Assembly: GCF_943193205.1 (NCBI RefSeq)
Contig: NZ_CALPDD010000005.1
Location: forward strand, 62,001 to 126,000
Length of the DNA: 64,000 bases
Source: Alistipes muris
Lineage (GTDB): Bacteria; Bacteroidota; Bacteroidia; Bacteroidales; Rikenellaceae
Direction of reading: 5' to 3'
Of this stretch, positions 14,880 to 24,049 are shown one piece after another; position 1 is the first letter of the stretch, and every line of letters starts with the position of its first letter. The notes below the pieces were generated by a model. The model did not search any database. It was not told the DNA's origin and worked only from the letters and a program-made list of their open reading frames with translations. A program made the position numbers and the translations under genes.

Positions 14880-16199
14880 ATGACAACACGCGCATTTCAG
14901 AAGATATATACCCGAATCGACAACATCACCAAAGCTACCGTCACACTCCGCGCTTCGGGCGTCGGCAACGACGAGTTGGCCACCGTCGGCGGCAAGCTCG
15001 CGCAGGTCGTCAAAATCATGGGCGAGAACGTCACCTTGCAGGTCTTCGCCGGTACGGAGGGCATCGCCACCGATTCGGAGGTGATGTTCCACGGCGAGCC
15101 GCCCAAGCTCAAGGTCTCGGACAACCTCGCCGGGCGTTTCTTCAACGCCTACGGCGAGCCTTTGGAGGGCGGCGAGGCCGTCGAGGGCGAGGCCCGCGAA
15201 ATCGGCGGTCCGACGGTCAATCCGTTCAAGCGTATCCAGCCCTCGGAGCTCATCGCTACGGGTATCGCCGGCATCGACTTGAACAATACCATCGTTTCGG
15301 GTCAGAAGATTCCGTTCTTCGCCGACCCCGACCAGCCTTATAACGCCGTCATGGCCAATGTGGCCCTGCGCGCCAAGGCCGACAAAATCATCCTGGGCGG
15401 TATGGGTCTCACGAACGACGACTTTCTCTACTTCAAGTCGGTCTTCGAGAACGCCGGAGCCTTGGACCGCATCGTCTCGTTCGTCAACACCACCGAGAAT
15501 CCGCCCGTCGAGCGTCTGCTCGTGCCCGATATGGCTTTGACCGCCGCCGAGTACTTCGCCGTCGACAAGGGCGAAAAGGTGTTGGTGCTGCTCACCGACA
15601 TGACCCTCTACGCCGATGCGCTGGCCATCGTCTCGAACCGTATGGACCAGATTCCGTCGAAGGATTCGATGCCCGGTTCGCTCTATTCCGACCTGGCCAA
15701 GATTTACGAGAAGGCCGTGCAGCTGCCCAACGGCGGTTCGATCACCATCATCGCCGTGACGACCCTTTCGGGCGGCGACATCACCCACGCCATTCCCGAC
15801 AATACGGGTTACATTACGGAGGGCCAGTTGTTCCTGCGCAACGATTCCGACACGGGCAAGGTCATCGTCGACCCGTTCCGTTCGCTGTCGCGTCTGAAGC
15901 AGCTCGTCATCGGCAAGAAGACCCGCGAGGACCATCCGCAGGTGATGAACGCCTGCGTGCGTCTCTATGCCGACGCCGCCAATGCCAAGACCAAGCTCGA
16001 AAACGGTTTCGACCTTTCGGACTACGACGAGCGTACGCTGAAGTTCGCCCACGATTATTCCGAGAAGTTGCTGGCCATCGACGTCAACATCGACATCACC
16101 GCGATGCTCGACACGGCGTGGGCCCTTTTCGCCGAGTACTTCTCGCCCGAGGAGGTCGCCATCAAGGAGGAGCTCATCAAGAAATACTGGAAAGCATAG
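14880..16199 (+). CDS. ntpB: V-type ATPase regulatory subunit B
   Basis: This is a 439-residue non-catalytic partner of A. The P-loop position is replaced by VSGQKIPFFADPDQPY, as expected for B subunits. VLLTDMTLYADALAIVSNRM, SMPGSLYSDLAKIYEKA and ITIIAVTTLSGGDITHAIPD are the family signatures. The ATG at 14880 follows the ntpA stop by 4 bp; the frame stays open further upstream, but that part overlaps the end of ntpA. B and A alternate in the head ring. The gene is 6 bp from ntpD. Confidence 0.96.
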   Translation: MTTRAFQKIYTRIDNITKATVTLRASGVGNDELATVGGKLAQVVKIMGENVTLQVFAGTEGIATDSEVMFHGEPPKLKVSDNLAGRFFNAYGEPLEGGEAVEGEAREIGGPTVNPFKRIQPSELIATGIAGIDLNNTIVSGQKIPFFADPDQPYNAVMANVALRAKADKIILGGMGLTNDDFLYFKSVFENAGALDRIVSFVNTTENPPVERLLVPDMALTAAEYFAVDKGEKVLVLLTDMTLYADALAIVSNRMDQIPSKDSMPGSLYSDLAKIYEKAVQLPNGGSITIIAVTTLSGGDITHAIPDNTGYITEGQLFLRNDSDTGKVIVDPFRSLSRLKQLVIGKKTREDHPQVMNACVRLYADAANAKTKLENGFDLSDYDERTLKFAHDYSEKLLAIDVNIDITAMLDTAWALFAEYFSPEEVAIKEELIKKYWKA

Positions 16200-16205
16200 C
16201 TTGCC

Positions 16206-16814
16206 ATGGCCATCAAATTCCAATATAACAAAACTTCGCTCGGCGAACTCGGCAAGCAGCTCAAGATGCGGCAGAAGGCCCTTCCGACCATCAAAAGCAA
16301 GGAGTCGGCCCTGCGTTCCGAGGTCAAGAAGGCGAAGGATTCCGCGGGCGACTACCGCCGTCGGCTCGACGCCCTGAAAGCCGAGTACGACTACATGGCG
16401 GCGCTGTGGGGCGAGTTCGACGACGGGCTGGTGCGCATCGCCGACGTGGAGCTCTCGACGCAGAAAATCGCCGGCGTGCGGACACCCGTGCTGACCGACG
16501 TGAAGTTCGAGGAGAAGCCCTACGACCTCTTCTCCGCTCCCGTGTGGTTCGCCGACGGCGTGGAGATTCTCAAGCGGCTGGCCCGCCTGGCCCTGGAGTT
16601 CGAGGTCTACGAGCGCAAGATGGAGCTTCTGGACTTCGCGCGGCGCAAGACCACGCAGAAGGTGAACCTCTACGAAAAGGTGCAGATTCCCGGTTACGAG
16701 GACGCCATCCGCAAGATCAAGCGCTTCATGGAGGACGAGGAGAACCTCTCCAAGTCGGCTCAGAAAATCGTCAAAACCAAACAGCAGCAGGCCGGGGAGG
16801 GCGCCACGTTATGA
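16206..16814 (+). CDS. ntpD: V-type ATPase central shaft subunit D
   Basis: The 202-residue, mostly helical protein has a long N-terminal helix (LGELGKQLKMRQKALPTIKS) and a matching C-terminal helix ending KIVKTKQQQAG. These pair as the antiparallel coiled coil of the rotating shaft. Middle residues are shorter than in archaeal D. The usual shaft partner, subunit F, has no gene in this operon. Its stop overlaps the ntpI ATG as ATGA (16811-16814). Confidence 0.9.
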   Translation: MAIKFQYNKTSLGELGKQLKMRQKALPTIKSKESALRSEVKKAKDSAGDYRRRLDALKAEYDYMAALWGEFDDGLVRIADVELSTQKIAGVRTPVLTDVKFEEKPYDLFSAPVWFADGVEILKRLARLALEFEVYERKMELLDFARRKTTQKVNLYEKVQIPGYEDAIRKIKRFMEDEENLSKSAQKIVKTKQQQAGEGATL

Positions 16815-18652
16815 TAGCAAGAATGTCGAAATACGACTTTGTGCTCTTTGCGGCACAGAGCGCCGATTTTGTCGATAGACTGCGCGACCTCGGGTTGGTC
16901 GACATCACCACCGCAGGGTGGGAGCCTTCCGAGGAGGACCGCCAGCTGCTTCTGGACATCGAAGCGGGTACCAAGGCGCTCGATTTCCTCAAGGCGTGGG
17001 CCGGAGAATCCGAGCACAAGCAGACCGGGGCGCAGCCCTATGCTTCGGGCGAGGAGACGTTCCGGCAGTATGCGGCCGCCCAGCGGGCCCTTGCCGCTTC
17101 GCGGACCGAAATCGCGCGGCTCGAAAAGAGCGCCGAGGAGCTCCGGCCGTGGGGCGAGTTCGACGTGGCCCGCGTGCAGAAGCTCGCCGGGCAAGGAATC
17201 GTTCTGCGTTACTTCTCCGCTCAGCGCAACACCTACGACAAGATGTCGGCCGAGTGGTCGGAGCAGTACGCCGTTTCCGAAATCAACCGGACCGATTCGA
17301 CCGTGTGGTTCATCGTGGTGGCTGCTCCCGGGCAGGAAATCAACCTCGATGCGCAGGAGATGAAGACGCCGCAGATGGACGTCCGGCAGGCCGGGGAGGC
17401 CATCGCCGCCGAGCAGGCCAAGGTCGCGGCGCTCGATGCGGAATTCGCCCGGGCTGCGGCTTCCCGCGAGTTGCTGGCGGCCTACGTCGCGTCGCTCAAG
17501 GAGCGGTTGCAGGGCGTCAAGGTCGAGGCTACGGCCCGGCAGGCGGCCGACGGCACGCTGGTCGTTATGGAGGGTTGGGCCGAGACGGAGACTTCCGCCA
17601 AGGTCGACGCCTTGTTGGAGGAGTATCCCAACGTGGTCTATATCAAGAGCGACCCCACACCCGAGGACAACACCCCGGTGAAGCTGAAAAACGGTTGGTT
17701 CGCGCGGATTTTCGAGCTCGTGGGCGACATGTACGCCCGGCCCAAGTACGGCACGCTCGACCTTACGCCGTTCTTCGCACCGTTCTACATGCTTTTCTTC
17801 GGCATCTGCCTGAACGATGCGGGTTACGGGTTGATTCTGCTCGGCATGGGGCTGTGGCTCCTCCGCAAGAATCCCAAGCCCGGCATGATGCGGCAGGCCG
17901 CGTGGTTCGCTACGATGTGCGCCGCGGCGACGATTCTGTTCGGATTGTTCTGCGGGTCGTTCTTCGGCATGAACCTCAAGGATTACTTCCCCTCGATTCC
18001 GTTCTTCGACTTCCAGGGGCAGTTCTTCTCCATCGCGCTGGCCATCGGCATGGTGCAGATTCTGTTCGGCATGCTGATAAGCGTGGTCGTGACGGCACGG
18101 ACGTTCGGCGTGCGCTATTCGTTGGGCACGATGGGGTGGTTCATCATCCTGCTGGCTGCTTCCGTCGCCGGAGGGCTTCCGATGCTCAACGAAAAGTGGG
18201 TCATTCCCGGTTTCACCACCTCGTCGGTGGCGTTCTATGTCGTGTTGGGAATCGGCGCCGTGCTGATGTTGTTCTTCAACACGCCCGGGCGCAATCCGCT
18301 GCTCAACCTCGGGTCGGGCGTGTGGAATTTCTACAACAATCTGACGGGGCTGCTCAGCGACGTGCTGTCGTACATCCGGCTTTTCGCCATCGGCTTGTCG
18401 GGCGGCGTGCTGGCGTTGGTGTTCAATTCGCTGGCCGAAGGATTCGTGCCCGACGGCGCCAATATCGTCGTGCGGATTCTTATCATGCTGCCGATTCTGC
18501 TGATCGGCCACGGCATCAACCTCTTCATGTCGACTATTTCATCGTTCGTACACCCGATGCGTCTGACGTTCGTCGAATTCTACAAGAACGCCGGCTTCGA
18601 GATGGCTACGCGCAACTTCGAGCCGCTTCAGAAAGTGAAAGGTGAAAGGTGA
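16811..18652 (+). CDS. ntpI: V-type ATPase membrane subunit I
   Basis: This 613-residue two-part protein has a cytosolic N-terminal half of ~300 residues rich in helices and coiled coil (stator arm). A membrane half starts near LTPFFAPFYMLFFGICLNDAGYG and contains about seven or eight hydrophobic segments. LLSDVLSYIRLFAIGLSGG carries the conserved Arg of the ion half-channels, and MRLTFVEFYKNAGFE is the usual terminal motif. The last residues LQKVKGER and the stop lie inside a GTGAAAG direct repeat and may be an add-on. The ATG at 16811 overlaps ntpD. A gap of 131 bp precedes ntpK. Confidence 0.95.
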   Translation: MIARMSKYDFVLFAAQSADFVDRLRDLGLVDITTAGWEPSEEDRQLLLDIEAGTKALDFLKAWAGESEHKQTGAQPYASGEETFRQYAAAQRALAASRTEIARLEKSAEELRPWGEFDVARVQKLAGQGIVLRYFSAQRNTYDKMSAEWSEQYAVSEINRTDSTVWFIVVAAPGQEINLDAQEMKTPQMDVRQAGEAIAAEQAKVAALDAEFARAAASRELLAAYVASLKERLQGVKVEATARQAADGTLVVMEGWAETETSAKVDALLEEYPNVVYIKSDPTPEDNTPVKLKNGWFARIFELVGDMYARPKYGTLDLTPFFAPFYMLFFGICLNDAGYGLILLGMGLWLLRKNPKPGMMRQAAWFATMCAAATILFGLFCGSFFGMNLKDYFPSIPFFDFQGQFFSIALAIGMVQILFGMLISVVVTARTFGVRYSLGTMGWFIILLAASVAGGLPMLNEKWVIPGFTTSSVAFYVVLGIGAVLMLFFNTPGRNPLLNLGSGVWNFYNNLTGLLSDVLSYIRLFAIGLSGGVLALVFNSLAEGFVPDGANIVVRILIMLPILLIGHGINLFMSTISSFVHPMRLTFVEFYKNAGFEMATRNFEPLQKVKGER

Positions 18653-18658
18653 AAAGCC
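18636..18658 (+). repeat. Triple GTGAAAG repeat at the ntpI stop
   Basis: Three near-copies of GTGAAAG in tandem cover the last codons and TGA stop of ntpI. The gap that follows to ntpK (18653-18783) holds no gene. It has a loose inverted repeat TTGTTTCCGA / TCCGAAACAA and an A-rich leader before the ntpK ATG. Confidence 0.55.
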
Positions 18659-18750
18659 GGCTTCCGCAGAAGGAGCGGGCGGCGCTTTCCGGAGCTTGTT
18701 TCCGAGCGTATCGTTCCGACCGGGTGCGGCATCCGAAACAAAAAGACTGA

Positions 18751-19236
<486 letters not shown>

Positions 19237-19254
19237 GTCCGCTGTGCTACAATG

Positions 19255-19290
19255 AAATCCCGCAAGGCGTCGCCTTGCGGGATTTTTGTT
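19255..19290 (+). terminator. Terminator of the V-type ATPase operon
   Basis: A perfect 14-bp stem AAATCCCGCAAGGC / GCCTTGCGGGATTT with a 3-base loop is followed by a T-rich tail. The A run on the other side makes it usable from the minus strand too, for the lectin-like fragment. Confidence 0.92.
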
Positions 19291-19308
19291 GCCCGGGCCT
19301 GGTGTGGG

Positions 19309-19540
19309 TTAAAAGCAGCCGTGCAGATGCTGGACGCAGCGCACGGAGAGGGCCGCGGCCCGATTGGCGTTGTTCAGCGGGTTCACGTTGCCCGAGTTGA
19401 AGTTCAAGTAGCCCGCGTTGCGGTCGCCTGCGGCATAGGACGACGAGGAGTAGACGTAGCCGTTCGTGCCGACATTCGTCAAGGCTCCCGTTGAATTGTT
19501 GCGGTAGCCCGCAGCAGGCGGTCGGAGCAATCGCTGGAAT
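19309..19540 (-). pseudogene. Orphan C-terminal fragment of a C-type-lectin-like / FISUMP protein
   Basis: About 75 residues are protein-like: LLRPPAAGYRNNSTGALTN, VGTNGYVYSSSSYAAG, then LNFNSGNVNPLNNANR and a closing SVRCVQHLHGCF with a TAA stop. This is the tail of the Bacteroidota FISUMP/C-type-lectin-like fold, the same fold whose ends are varied by diversity-generating retroelements. The coding strand is rich in AAC codons. A GC-only run (CGGGCCGCGGCC) sits near the 3' end. There is no start codon and no upstream domain, since the frame runs into an inverted repeat. No reverse transcriptase is in the window. It may be a decayed target gene or a stranded template repeat. Confidence 0.6.
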
Positions 19541-19552
19541 GAATGGCAAAAA

Positions 19553-19638
19553 AATGAATAATGAATAGTTAATAGGGAATAATCAGCCAAGACATAAAAG
19601 CAGTTCAATTATTCACTGTTCATTGTTAATTATTCATT
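19553..19638. repeat. Inverted-repeat element D
   Basis: The arm 19553-19584 (AATGAATAATGAATAGTTAA) pairs imperfectly with 19606-19638 (AATTATTCACTGTTCATTG and onward). The size and AT-rich arms recall elements A-C, but the motif differs. It cuts off the lectin-like fragment on its upstream side. The stretch from 19639 to 19841 holds only the TAAAACGTTTTA palindrome and no gene. Confidence 0.7.
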
Positions 19639-19704
19639 AGCCCAAGTTTTCTGCCAGACTGGGATGTATAGCTGGCGGCGTGCCGTGACGTTTCAGCGGT
19701 TTGC

Positions 19705-19716
19705 TAAAACGTTTTA
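19705..19716. repeat. TAAAACGTTTTA palindrome, third copy
   Basis: The longer palindrome is GCTAAAACGTTTTAAC. It lies in the gap between the ATPase operon and the acyltransferase. Confidence 0.7.
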
Positions 19717-19841
19717 ACGGCCCGGAAATCCCTGCCGCCAGCGGATTGCTGAATCTGCGAACCGCACTGGCACGACCCGTAGCCCGTGCCATTCCGGGTT
19801 CTCGGCTGCTTTTGGCGGATTGTGTAGCTGTTTATCTATCG

Positions 19842-21665
19842 TTAGAATATTTGTTTGAAGTCTATCGTTTTGGCGTAATATTTCGCCCCGCCCAAGGTCA
19901 GATGCTTGGTATCCTGACTGATGAGCTTATGATCCGGCGAGAAAGCGGCCACCGAGTTCTTGCCGACTGCCGATATGCTGAGCAAATCAATGTACTTGTC
20001 TTGCCACTCCGCTTTCAGAAGATCGTTTATGACGAAGAAGTTGGGATTGATCTTGATGGTCTGCTGGAAGTAGTCGGACCGGTGCCTGTTCTTGTAGATG
20101 GTGCCGGTGCTGTTGCCGTAATTCTTGGTTCCGATACCCCAGACTTCCGCTTCGGGCCGCAGATTTTCCCAAACATAGTAGGGAACGTCGTGTTTCCAGC
20201 CGAAGATGAAGATGCGGTCGCTCCGGCGGATTCTGCCGATATGTTTTTTGTCGATCTGATAGGCATATGACAGGTTTGCCTTGCCGGCCATTTCGGATTC
20301 GAGCAGAATGTTTACCCAATCTCTCGCGAAGCTGTTGCCGACGACGAGAACATTGATTTTTCCGTTGTCCTGGGGGAAATCGACGTCGTACGCATATACT
20401 CTGTCATTGTATTCGGCAAACATGCTTCTGGACACGTTGTCTTTCTGAACATATAGTTCCGGAATGTCGCGTACTACCCCGGCATGCAGATAGAGAGCCA
20501 AGGCAGCTCCGCTGGTCAGGACAAAGGCCAGCAGAAGTACGATTCTCGTTTGCAGGCATAATTTGACTTTCTGTTCTATCCAGCGATAGGTAATGTATGA
20601 CAGTGTGGGTACTGCGATGACATAGACGAGAACGAAACGCAGCGAAAGGTCGGTCGAAATGTAATAACGATAGAATGCAAGTATCGGCTGATGCCAGATG
20701 AAGATGCTGTAGCTGATGATCCCGAGGGTGCAAAATATCCCCCCCCCGGCTTTTTGGAGCCAAGATACCAAGCAGCTTTGCGTATTTTCGGAAACAAGGA
20801 AGAAGAGGGTCAGTACTACGGTTGTCAGCAATAAGATATTTTGAGGAATAAAGTAATCGCCTGTGTAGGCAGCGCCGCTGTCAAGATTGTATCCAACCGG
20901 CTGTTCGCCGATCTGAAACGCTCCGACAAATAGGATGAGCGATAAAATTGCGAAGCAAGCACCGCTAAGCGCTCCGTGCCGGTAGAGCCGCCCTTGCCGA
21001 TGATCTGCGATCCACATGCCTGCAAGTCCTCCGAATGAGAGCTCGAAGAATCTGTAAGGCAGTAGGTAGAACCGGTCGCCCGTGCTTACTGAAGGATTAA
21101 GGTAAAGCAGCACCGAGAGGGTCGAAAGAGCCAGAAGCGTGATGACCGCATATTTGTCGAATCCGAACCCCATTTTTTTCGAGAGCCGTTTCACGGCCAT
21201 TACGACCAGAGGGAAGAACAGATAGAACTCGAACAGAATGCCGAGGTACCAGGTGTGCATCAGTGGTTTGAATTCATTGACGGTCTCCCAATAGTTTCTT
21301 GTTGTAATGGATGCTAAAATGTTGTTCGAGAAAATATTGGTGGCCACTACCGATTGCGCCAGATTTTCGTAGTCGTCGGGCACCATGCCATAGTAGCCGG
21401 CCAAAAGCGAAAGGGCCGCTGCAAGGACTGCCAGCGGAAACAGACGGACCGTTCGTTTTTCCAAAAATGCAAAATAGCGAAATTGTCCGTTCGCTATATC
21501 ACGAACGACTTTGGGTACGATCAGGAAGCCATTGATGACGAAGAACGCATCCACTCCGAGATAGCCGCTCGCAGAAATTCCCATGTGGTAGAGAACGACG
21601 GCCATGATTGCGAACCCTTTCAATAAGTCGAGGTCGCTTCTGTATGTTTTGTTAGGTCGGGTCAT
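19842..21665 (-). CDS. Membrane acyltransferase with SGNH-like C-terminal domain
   Basis: The protein has 607 residues. The N-terminal ~370 form an acyltransferase-3 domain of about ten membrane helices. It opens LDLLKGFAIMAVVLYHMG (catalytic His) and has GVDAFFVINGFLI. After a last helix, the soluble periplasmic part contains VLVVGNSFARDW, an SGNH-type nucleophile block, and ends with a T-K-H-L-T-L-G motif. Such OafA-like enzymes O-acetylate surface polysaccharides. A run of nine G in the coding strand (codons 307-309) could make expression phase-variable. The gene is AT-richer than its neighbours and flanked by non-coding sequence, which fits transfer. The substrate is unknown. Confidence 0.9.
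   Translation of the reverse strand: MTRPNKTYRSDLDLLKGFAIMAVVLYHMGISASGYLGVDAFFVINGFLIVPKVVRDIANGQFRYFAFLEKRTVRLFPLAVLAAALSLLAGYYGMVPDDYENLAQSVVATNIFSNNILASITTRNYWETVNEFKPLMHTWYLGILFEFYLFFPLVVMAVKRLSKKMGFGFDKYAVITLLALSTLSVLLYLNPSVSTGDRFYLLPYRFFELSFGGLAGMWIADHRQGRLYRHGALSGACFAILSLILFVGAFQIGEQPVGYNLDSGAAYTGDYFIPQNILLLTTVVLTLFFLVSENTQSCLVSWLQKAGGGIFCTLGIISYSIFIWHQPILAFYRYYISTDLSLRFVLVYVIAVPTLSYITYRWIEQKVKLCLQTRIVLLLAFVLTSGAALALYLHAGVVRDIPELYVQKDNVSRSMFAEYNDRVYAYDVDFPQDNGKINVLVVGNSFARDWVNILLESEMAGKANLSYAYQIDKKHIGRIRRSDRIFIFGWKHDVPYYVWENLRPEAEVWGIGTKNYGNSTGTIYKNRHRSDYFQQTIKINPNFFVINDLLKAEWQDKYIDLLSISAVGKNSVAAFSPDHKLISQDTKHLTLGGAKYYAKTIDFKQIF
20739..20747 (-). repeat. Poly-G (9) tract inside the acyltransferase gene
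   Basis: The coding strand reads nine consecutive G, making Gly307-309. Loss or gain of one G shifts the frame before the last membrane helices and the SGNH domain. The tract is the longest single-base run noticed in any gene of the window. Confidence 0.75.
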
Positions 21666-21745
21666 TATGGATTTTTGTTCCGCATCTGTCGGCTGTCCGG
21701 CGTGTCAATATCGAACAAGTGCCCGAACGAATGCTAAATTATAGA

Positions 21746-21753
21746 CAAAGGTA
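21746..21753 (-). promoter_or_regulatory. Probable acyltransferase promoter, -7 box
   Basis: Minus strand TACCTTTG lies 81 bases before the acyltransferase ATG. No clear -33 box is seen. The gap 21666-21784 holds no gene. Confidence 0.45.
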
Positions 21754-21784
21754 GCTAAAATTTAGGATAGTCTTCATAAAAGAA

Positions 21785-24049
21785 CTATCGTTTGTGCGGC
21801 TGTTCTCGGATAAGTGGCGAAACGGTTATTTTGTTTTTCTTCGTTGCACCATAGTGTGGAACCGGGGCATTTTTGAGCGATGTTTTTTTTGTTGCGGGCA
21901 GCAGCAGGTCGAAATCGAGCTGCCGTTTCTGGAGGTCGGCGCGCTTGATGCGGATGCGCACGGGGTCGCCCAGGGTCATGCGGAGCCCCGTCGAGCGCCC
22001 GACTATCTCGTAGCGCTGTTCGTCGAAGTCGAAGAAGTCGCCCTCGACGTCGCGCAGGAACGACATGCCCTCGATATGCGTTTCGTCCAGCTCGACGTAG
22101 ACGCCCCATTCGGTCAGTCCCGAGATATGGCCCTCGAATTCCTCGCCGATACGCTCTTTCATGAATTCGACCATCTTGTATTTGATCGAGGCCCGTTCGG
22201 CTTCGGCGGCGATTACTTCGCGTTCCGACGCCCGCACGCAGAGTTCTTCGAGCGTCTGCTTGTCGGCCGACTTGCCGCCGCCGAGGTAGCGCGCCAGCAG
22301 GCGGTGGACCATCATGTCGGGGTAGCGGCGGATGGGCGAGGTGAAGTGGGTGTAGCTGGGGAACGCCAGTCCGTAGTGGCCGATGTTGTCGGTGGTGTAG
22401 AACGCCTTGGCCATCGAGCGCACGGCCATCGTCGTGACGGCGTTTTCTTCGGTCGAGCCTTTGATTTTTGCGAAGAGCTTGTTCATTTCGCGGGCGACGG
22501 CACGGCCTTTCGAGGCTTTGAAAAGGATGCCGAAGCGCAGGATGAACTGGCGGAAGCGGTCGAGCTTCTCCTCGCTCGGGGTGTCGTGGACGCGGTAGAC
22601 CATCGTCCGGGGCGTCCTGCGGCCGTTGGCGTCGACGCGGTGGCTGCAAAATTCGGCGACACGGCGGTTGGCCAGCAGCATGAATTCCTCGATCATCTGG
22701 TTCGATTCCTTCTGTTCCTTGAAGAAGACGCCGATGGGGCGGCCCGTTTCGTCCAGCTGGAATTTCATTTCTTCGCGCTCGAAGCTGATGGCGCCGTTCC
22801 TGAAGCGCTGGCGGCGCAGTTCCTGGGCCAGCCGGTTGAGGGTCAGCACCTCCTCGGCGTAGTCGCCGCGCCCCGTTTCGATGATTTCCTGCGCTTCGGC
22901 GTAGGTGAAACGGCGGTCGGAGTGGATGACCGTGCGGCCGAACCATTCGTCGAGAATGTCGAGATTCTCATTGAGGGTGAAGACCGCCGAGAAGCAAAGG
23001 CTGTCTTCGTCGGGCCGCAGCGAGCAGAGTTCGTTGGAGAGCCGTTCGGGCAGCATCGGCACGGTGCGGTCGACCAGATAGACCGACGTGCCGCGTTCGA
23101 CGGCTTCGTCGTCGATGACCGAGTGCGGCCGGACGTAGTGGGTCACGTCGGCGATGTGCACGCCGATTTCCCACACCCCGTCGCGGACGCGGCGCACCGA
23201 CAACGCGTCGTCGAAGTCCTTGGCGTCGGCCGGGTCGACGGTGAAAGTGGTCGTCGCGCGGAAGTCGCGCCGGGCGGCGATTTCCTGCTCGGTGATGCGG
23301 CCGTCGATGGTCTCGGCGGCGTGTTCGACCTCCGGCTCGAAGCGGTAGGGGAGTTCGTATTCGGAGAGAATGGCGTGCATCTCGGTGTCGTTCTGCCCGG
23401 CCATGCCCAGCACTTCGACCAGCTCGCCCACGGGGCTCTTGCTGCCGGGCTGCCAGTCGACGATGCGCACGACGACTTTTTCGCCCTCGCGCACGCCGGG
23501 GTTTTCGCGCTTGGAGAGGTAGATGTCCATCGGCATCTTGCGCGAATCGGCCCGCACGAATATCTGGTGGGCGCCCACCTCGGCCACGCCGACGTAGGGT
23601 TTGCGGCTGCGCTCGACGATGCGGGTGACTTCGCCCTCCAGCTTGCCGTTGTGGCCGCGGTGCATGACGACTATTTCGACCCGGTCGCCGTCGAGCGCGT
23701 TGGCCGTGTTGCGCTGGTTCACGAAGACGTCGCTTTCCAGCCCCTCGACCCGCACGTAGAGGGAGCCGCTGGCCGTCATGTCGGCGCGCCCCTCGTAGCG
23801 GGGCAGGTGGCGGCGCGTGAGGCGGTATTTCTCGCGGGCGCATTCTTCGACGATGCCTTCGTCGTAGAGCCGGTCGAGGACGGCCAGCGTTTCGCGGCGG
23901 CCCTCCTTGGTGGCGCCGCCCGAAGCCGACGCGAGGTGTTTGAGCGAAAACTTATTGTTGGGGAATTCGCGCAGCAGGCTCAGAATCATCGAAGCCCGGT
24001 CGCTGTTTTTCGTCCGTTTGGCAGGACGCTGTTTTTTTGTCTGTTTCAT
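21785..24049 (-). CDS. rnr: Ribonuclease R
   Basis: This is a 754-residue 3'-5' exoribonuclease. After a basic Lys-rich start comes a winged-helix segment (MILSLLREFPNNKFSLKHLA). Two cold-shock domains follow, then the RNB domain with VDPADAKDFDDALSV (catalytic Asp cluster), VHIADVTHYVRPHS and YTHFTSPIRRYPDM. The S1 domain (FEGHISGLTEWGVYVEL) and a basic tail complete it. RNase R degrades structured RNA and helps tRNA and rRNA quality control. The start at 24049 was chosen because the ATG overlaps the stop of the upstream amidohydrolase gene (ATGA); the much longer open frame upstream is a shadow. Confidence 0.96.
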   Translation of the reverse strand: MKQTKKQRPAKRTKNSDRASMILSLLREFPNNKFSLKHLASASGGATKEGRRETLAVLDRLYDEGIVEECAREKYRLTRRHLPRYEGRADMTASGSLYVRVEGLESDVFVNQRNTANALDGDRVEIVVMHRGHNGKLEGEVTRIVERSRKPYVGVAEVGAHQIFVRADSRKMPMDIYLSKRENPGVREGEKVVVRIVDWQPGSKSPVGELVEVLGMAGQNDTEMHAILSEYELPYRFEPEVEHAAETIDGRITEQEIAARRDFRATTTFTVDPADAKDFDDALSVRRVRDGVWEIGVHIADVTHYVRPHSVIDDEAVERGTSVYLVDRTVPMLPERLSNELCSLRPDEDSLCFSAVFTLNENLDILDEWFGRTVIHSDRRFTYAEAQEIIETGRGDYAEEVLTLNRLAQELRRQRFRNGAISFEREEMKFQLDETGRPIGVFFKEQKESNQMIEEFMLLANRRVAEFCSHRVDANGRRTPRTMVYRVHDTPSEEKLDRFRQFILRFGILFKASKGRAVAREMNKLFAKIKGSTEENAVTTMAVRSMAKAFYTTDNIGHYGLAFPSYTHFTSPIRRYPDMMVHRLLARYLGGGKSADKQTLEELCVRASEREVIAAEAERASIKYKMVEFMKERIGEEFEGHISGLTEWGVYVELDETHIEGMSFLRDVEGDFFDFDEQRYEIVGRSTGLRMTLGDPVRIRIKRADLQKRQLDFDLLLPATKKTSLKNAPVPHYGATKKNKITVSPLIREQPHKR

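Noticed and set aside
12185..14881. An 898-codon open frame on the minus strand across the V-type ATPase A gene
   Set aside because: It lies opposite DUF2764 and ntpA with no family motifs, and its length follows from G+C-rich codon use on the other strand.
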